A stretch of DNA of 64,000 nucleotides from Cytophagales bacterium (GTDB taxonomy: Bacteria; Bacteroidota; Bacteroidia; Cytophagales; Cyclobacteriaceae), in the NCBI GenBank assembly GCA_017303795.1, contig JAFLBR010000001.1, positions 582,879-646,878 on the forward strand, given 5' to 3'. A program made the translations under genes and the position numbers. Shown here one piece after another: positions 61,712-64,000 of this stretch (positions are counted from its first letter, which is position 1; each line of letters starts with the position of its first letter). The notes beneath the pieces are model-generated. The model was not told the DNA's origin. It saw nothing but the letters and a program-made list of their open reading frames with translations, and ran no database searches.

Positions 61712-62968
61712 GTGGTAATGACCCATACGCCAAATAATATTATCCAGTATAACGAATACTACCCGTTTGGTATGCAAACGGCCAATAGCTGGACAAGGGA
61801 GAATACAGTGGGAAACAACTTTTTAGGGAACGGAGGAACAGAGTTGAACACAACAAGTAATCTCTATGATTTAGAGTATAGAAATTATGACCCTGCATTA
61901 GGTAGGATGAACGGAGTTGACCCGATGGCCAGTAAATACAGTTCGTTAACGCCATACAATTATAGCTTTAATAACCCCATTGGTTTTAACGACCCTACCG
62001 GTGCCGACCCACCCAGCAACTATTTTTACAACGGTGCGGGCGCGTACGGCTACCCCGGCTACACGTACGATGATGTAGTGCCGCCCACTGCGCGCGGAGA
62101 TTATAACTGTGCCATGTGCTGGCGCGAAAACCAGGCTGGTGCCTTGGCAAATTATGGTGCAATTGCGGGGTACAGTGGTGGAGGTATGGGTATGGGCTGG
62201 CGGCCGGGTGATGGAAGAATTTTCTGGAGTAATTTTGAAAGTAAATACCGTGGCTGGCAGCGCGATGCTGAGGCAGTAAAGCAAGGAACCTTACGGCCCG
62301 ATCAATATGCTGCCCTCCATGGCTCGGCACCAGATGCCAACATTGCCACCGCTATGGAAAACTCGGGTTTGTTTAGCCGAAATAAGTTTGATGATTTAGG
62401 ATATTGGCAGGATGCGAACTATTCTACTGGTAGTGAAGTGGTGGTATACTCGAAATTTGTGAGTGTGGATAAGCAAGGGTCTTTGAGTCTTGTAAAATTT
62501 CAGCGAATAGAGGGTATAACAATATATGGGAAAGGGGTGGTTGGTGTCTATGTAGCTTTAGGCTACAAAGCATCCGATAATGAGCTTGAAACTTATTCAA
62601 AGTTTAATTGGCTATTTACAGTTGAAACTGATTTGTTAGCAGACGGAGAGGAAAGTCCATATATAGATAATATTCAAGGATTTTCTAACCCGAAAAAACC
62701 CTACTATCCGGATGGGTATAGATTTCCAATTGGAACAAATGGATACACAACCGTTTTTAAGTCTCATGGCACTAGGGATGTTGACTTATCTATTCGAAAA
62801 CATATTACGTGGTCAGGAGAAGTTTCTGTGATTGGTTTTAAAGATGGGGTTTGGCATCGCCTGACTACAGCAACCTTTAGCTGGAAACTGGACGGAGAAA
62901 CCTTAACGACAACAGATGTAAAGTTTCCAGTTTCTCCTTCGCCATATCACCTAAGCAATATTAATTAA
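61712..62968 (+). CDS. Orphan RHS-tip module with unrecognised C-terminal domain
   Basis: A 418-residue frame without signal peptide or RHS shell. It starts inside the RHS core: the residues from THTPNNIIQYNEYYPFGMQT align with SFTPGNVVQYNEYYPFGMQT of the main toxin. The core continues to GADP near residue 104, then a hinge with YTYDD and CAMCWR (133-138), then a C-terminal domain of about 270 residues unlike the protease. That domain is beta-rich (YGKGVVGVYVALGYKASDNE, HITWSGEVSVIGFKDGVWHR). The start could be GTG 61712 or ATG 61718. Expressed alone it would not be exported; it looks like a stored tip that becomes active after recombination into the full gene. The next gene starts immediately after its stop. 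Confidence 0.8.
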   Translation: MVMTHTPNNIIQYNEYYPFGMQTANSWTRENTVGNNFLGNGGTELNTTSNLYDLEYRNYDPALGRMNGVDPMASKYSSLTPYNYSFNNPIGFNDPTGADPPSNYFYNGAGAYGYPGYTYDDVVPPTARGDYNCAMCWRENQAGALANYGAIAGYSGGGMGMGWRPGDGRIFWSNFESKYRGWQRDAEAVKQGTLRPDQYAALHGSAPDANIATAMENSGLFSRNKFDDLGYWQDANYSTGSEVVVYSKFVSVDKQGSLSLVKFQRIEGITIYGKGVVGVYVALGYKASDNELETYSKFNWLFTVETDLLADGEESPYIDNIQGFSNPKKPYYPDGYRFPIGTNGYTTVFKSHGTRDVDLSIRKHITWSGEVSVIGFKDGVWHRLTTATFSWKLDGETLTTTDVKFPVSPSPYHLSNIN

Positions 62969-63406
62969 ATGAAAAATATCTTCATAATATTTATTTTCTT
63001 GATTTTACCAATCATCAAGATTCAAGCTCAAACCGATAATTTGTTTCTTTGTATAGAGCACATTGGTGAAGGAGATAATCCACTTACATCTATATTTATT
63101 TCGATCGATGATAGATTACAAGGATACGATACAATTTTTGTAAAGGTTAGTTGCAAAGAGTTTAAAAGAATAAAGGCAATTGTAATTAGTAACAAGGATA
63201 AAACTCCCAAGGATCCTATGAATAGAAACTTCGGTGTTTATCGGATAACTATAAACGATGTAAAACGTTTAACGGTTTATTTTTTTGAGACTCGAGATAA
63301 ATCACTTTCTTTTCTTAAGACTCTAAGAGAACAAATTAAAAGTGCCGGGATAATAAATGAAAAGTTAGATAATGAGTTGTACCTAAATATTTATACATTA
63401 CAATAG
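62969..63406 (+). CDS. Exported immunity candidate 3
   Basis: A 145-residue protein with a signal peptide (MKNIFIIFIFLILPIIKIQAQ) that begins directly after the stop codon of the orphan tip. It is AT-rich, with no recognised family. It is not obviously homologous to the other two immunity candidates, although it shares size, export and a similar final helical part (SLSFLKTLREQIKSAGII). It is predicted to neutralise the orphan tip's toxin. A strong terminator follows 88 bases later. Confidence 0.65.
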   Translation: MKNIFIIFIFLILPIIKIQAQTDNLFLCIEHIGEGDNPLTSIFISIDDRLQGYDTIFVKVSCKEFKRIKAIVISNKDKTPKDPMNRNFGVYRITINDVKRLTVYFFETRDKSLSFLKTLREQIKSAGIINEKLDNELYLNIYTLQ

Positions 63407-63493
63407 GTATTGTACTCAAAAGTATGATGGATTTATAAGAGGTTGAGAATCGCATGTAATAGGAGATTAAAAGTAAAAAAGGATTATAGATTT

Positions 63494-63518
63494 GGACGGG
63501 CATCAGCCCGTCCTTTTT
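63494..63518 (+). terminator. Terminator after the orphan toxin/immunity module
   Basis: GGACGGGC and GCCCGTCC form a perfect 8-bp stem around ATCA, followed by five Ts and a further T-rich run. Confidence 0.9.
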
Positions 63519-63522
63519 ATTT

Positions 63523-63562
63523 TTAGCAGGTTATATGTGATCTAACTGCTGAAACCTGCTAA
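63523..63562. repeat. 10-bp inverted repeat with 20-base spacing
   Basis: TTAGCAGGTT (63523-63532) and AACCTGCTAA (63553-63562). It follows the terminator directly and lies between two RHS modules. The direct repeat TCAAAAGTATG (63417-63427 and 63570-63580) brackets terminator and dyad. It may be a recombination or insertion scar. Confidence 0.45.
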
Positions 63563-63636
63563 CGTGTATTCAAAAGTATGCTGATGCTTCCAATCAATTA
63601 TTTAATAAAGCGAATTTGAATGAGTAGCTGTGCACC

Positions 63637-63780
63637 GCGGCAGGGATAGCAGCGGAAAGCCCGAAGTGCGATGGCGGTTCCCCCTTCGGGGGTAAGGGGG
63701 CGTGCGTTGCCGGACTTGCAGCGTATAGCCCGGCCTGAGCGAACGGGTTGTGTGTGGGATGCGAAGGGCCACCCACCAAC
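63637..63780. other. GC-rich structured element at a module boundary
   Basis: A non-coding stretch much richer in G and C than its surroundings. It contains internal echoes (ATAGCAGCGGAAAGCCCG and GCAGCGTATAGCCCGG) and a tight CCCC-TTCG-GGGG hairpin (63681-63692). It ends exactly where RHS homology resumes. From memory similar elements are dispersed in Bacteroidota genomes, but I cannot verify this. Confidence 0.5.
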
Positions 63781-64000
63781 AACACCTTATCATTCTTTAG
63801 CAGCCCCGAAGGCCGCGTAGTAAAAAACGGAGCCAACTTCGAATACCAATATGCAATAGCCGACCATCAGGGCAATACGAGAGTTGTGTTTAGTTCGGTT
63901 ACACCCACTACCCAAACCGTAACCGCTACATACGAAACCGCAGCACAAACAACAGAAGCTACTCAGTTTAACAACTATCCGGGAGGTGCCGGTATAAATT
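63781..64000 (+). CDS. Start of a further orphan RHS module (partial, runs off the window)
   Basis: From 63781 one frame is open to the window end: SFFSSPEGRVVKNGANFEYQ, then YAIADHQGNTRVVFSS and onward. It aligns with residues of the main RHS protein just upstream of its core. From 63874 to 64000 the DNA appears identical to 58522-58648 of the main gene (127 bases). The frame opens after a TGA at 63736, with no good start codon or signal peptide. It is presumably another displaced tip whose toxin lies beyond the window. Confidence 0.75.

Noticed and set aside
63594-63836. 80-residue minus-strand frame in the GC-rich element
   Set aside because: Compositional artefact that runs antisense into the RHS homology.
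1-64000. tRNA, rRNA, insertion sequence or prophage
   Set aside because: No cloverleaf-like or rRNA-like segments, transposase, integrase or phage structural genes were recognised by reading.

Overview
The window is chromosomal DNA of a Bacteroidota bacterium, most likely of the Cytophagales (Chryseolinea/Ohtaekwangia-like). This is inferred from the SusC/SusD pair, Tat-exported Gfo/Idh/MocA oxidoreductases, a GMC/gluconate-dehydrogenase-subunit-3 pair, many Spase II lipoproteins, DUF6443-type RHS proteins, and promoters that fit the Bacteroidota -33 TTTG / -7 TAnnTTTG pattern rather than -35/-10. I see no rRNA, tRNA, insertion sequence or CRISPR array.

Layout. 1-2.3 kb: a DUF4328 membrane protein and an OLD-like ATPase. 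2.6-8.0 kb: a minus-strand sugar-oxidation operon (GMC dehydrogenase, small subunit, two Gfo/Idh/MocA proteins). 8.1-11.5 kb: yidD, a PD40 beta-propeller protein, cysS. 11.5-23.1 kb: a LacI-type regulator divergent from a glycan-uptake operon (SusC, SusD, a 13-motif FG-GAP/UnbV lipoprotein, a third Gfo/Idh/MocA protein). 23.1-30.7 kb: a DUF72 protein, then a minus-strand envelope cluster (two IPT/TIG lipoproteins, a TonB receptor, a TPR protein, a lipocalin-like protein) that starts with a small winged-helix regulator and membrane protein. The same 15-bp palindrome lies before the regulator pair and before the envelope genes. 30.9-36.5 kb: M20 amidohydrolase, riboflavin synthase (TTG start), DUF937, PAP2 phosphatase, a lipoamide-dehydrogenase-like flavoprotein without its redox cysteines, a lipoprotein. 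36.5-44.7 kb: the complete histidine operon hisG-D-C-B-H-A-F-IE, controlled by a leader-peptide attenuator (five His codons, antiterminator, terminator, promoter) and ending in an iodotyrosine-deiodinase-like flavoprotein. 44.7-49.7 kb: a tiny Cys-rich lipoprotein, a DUF3592 protein, an orphan antitoxin followed by the stump of its PIN toxin, a TPR lipoprotein, a GH140-like glycosidase, a Nudix CoA pyrophosphatase, a SET-domain protein.

49.9-64 kb is the most unusual part. A run of eight degenerate 22-bp direct repeats in exact register and a 17-bp hairpin precede a secreted RHS polymorphic-toxin locus: an SpvB/TcB-like shell protein, a small secreted protein, and a 1,895-residue DUF6443/RHS protein whose variable C-terminus carries an HExxH (M91/NleD-like) protease domain. 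After it come an exported immunity candidate, a frameshifted remnant of a second copy of the toxin tail with a paralogous immunity gene, an orphan RHS-tip module with a different unrecognised C-terminal domain and its own exported immunity candidate, and the start of another RHS fragment that shares 127 apparently identical bases with the main gene. This is an array of displaced toxin/immunity modules on one RHS backbone.

A second recurrent feature is a family of low-complexity spacers made of GTTACTGG-, GATTACCGATTACT- and GACTAACGACTAAGG-like words. They lie only between genes of the sugar-oxidation and his operons, and often begin at the upstream gene's stop codon.
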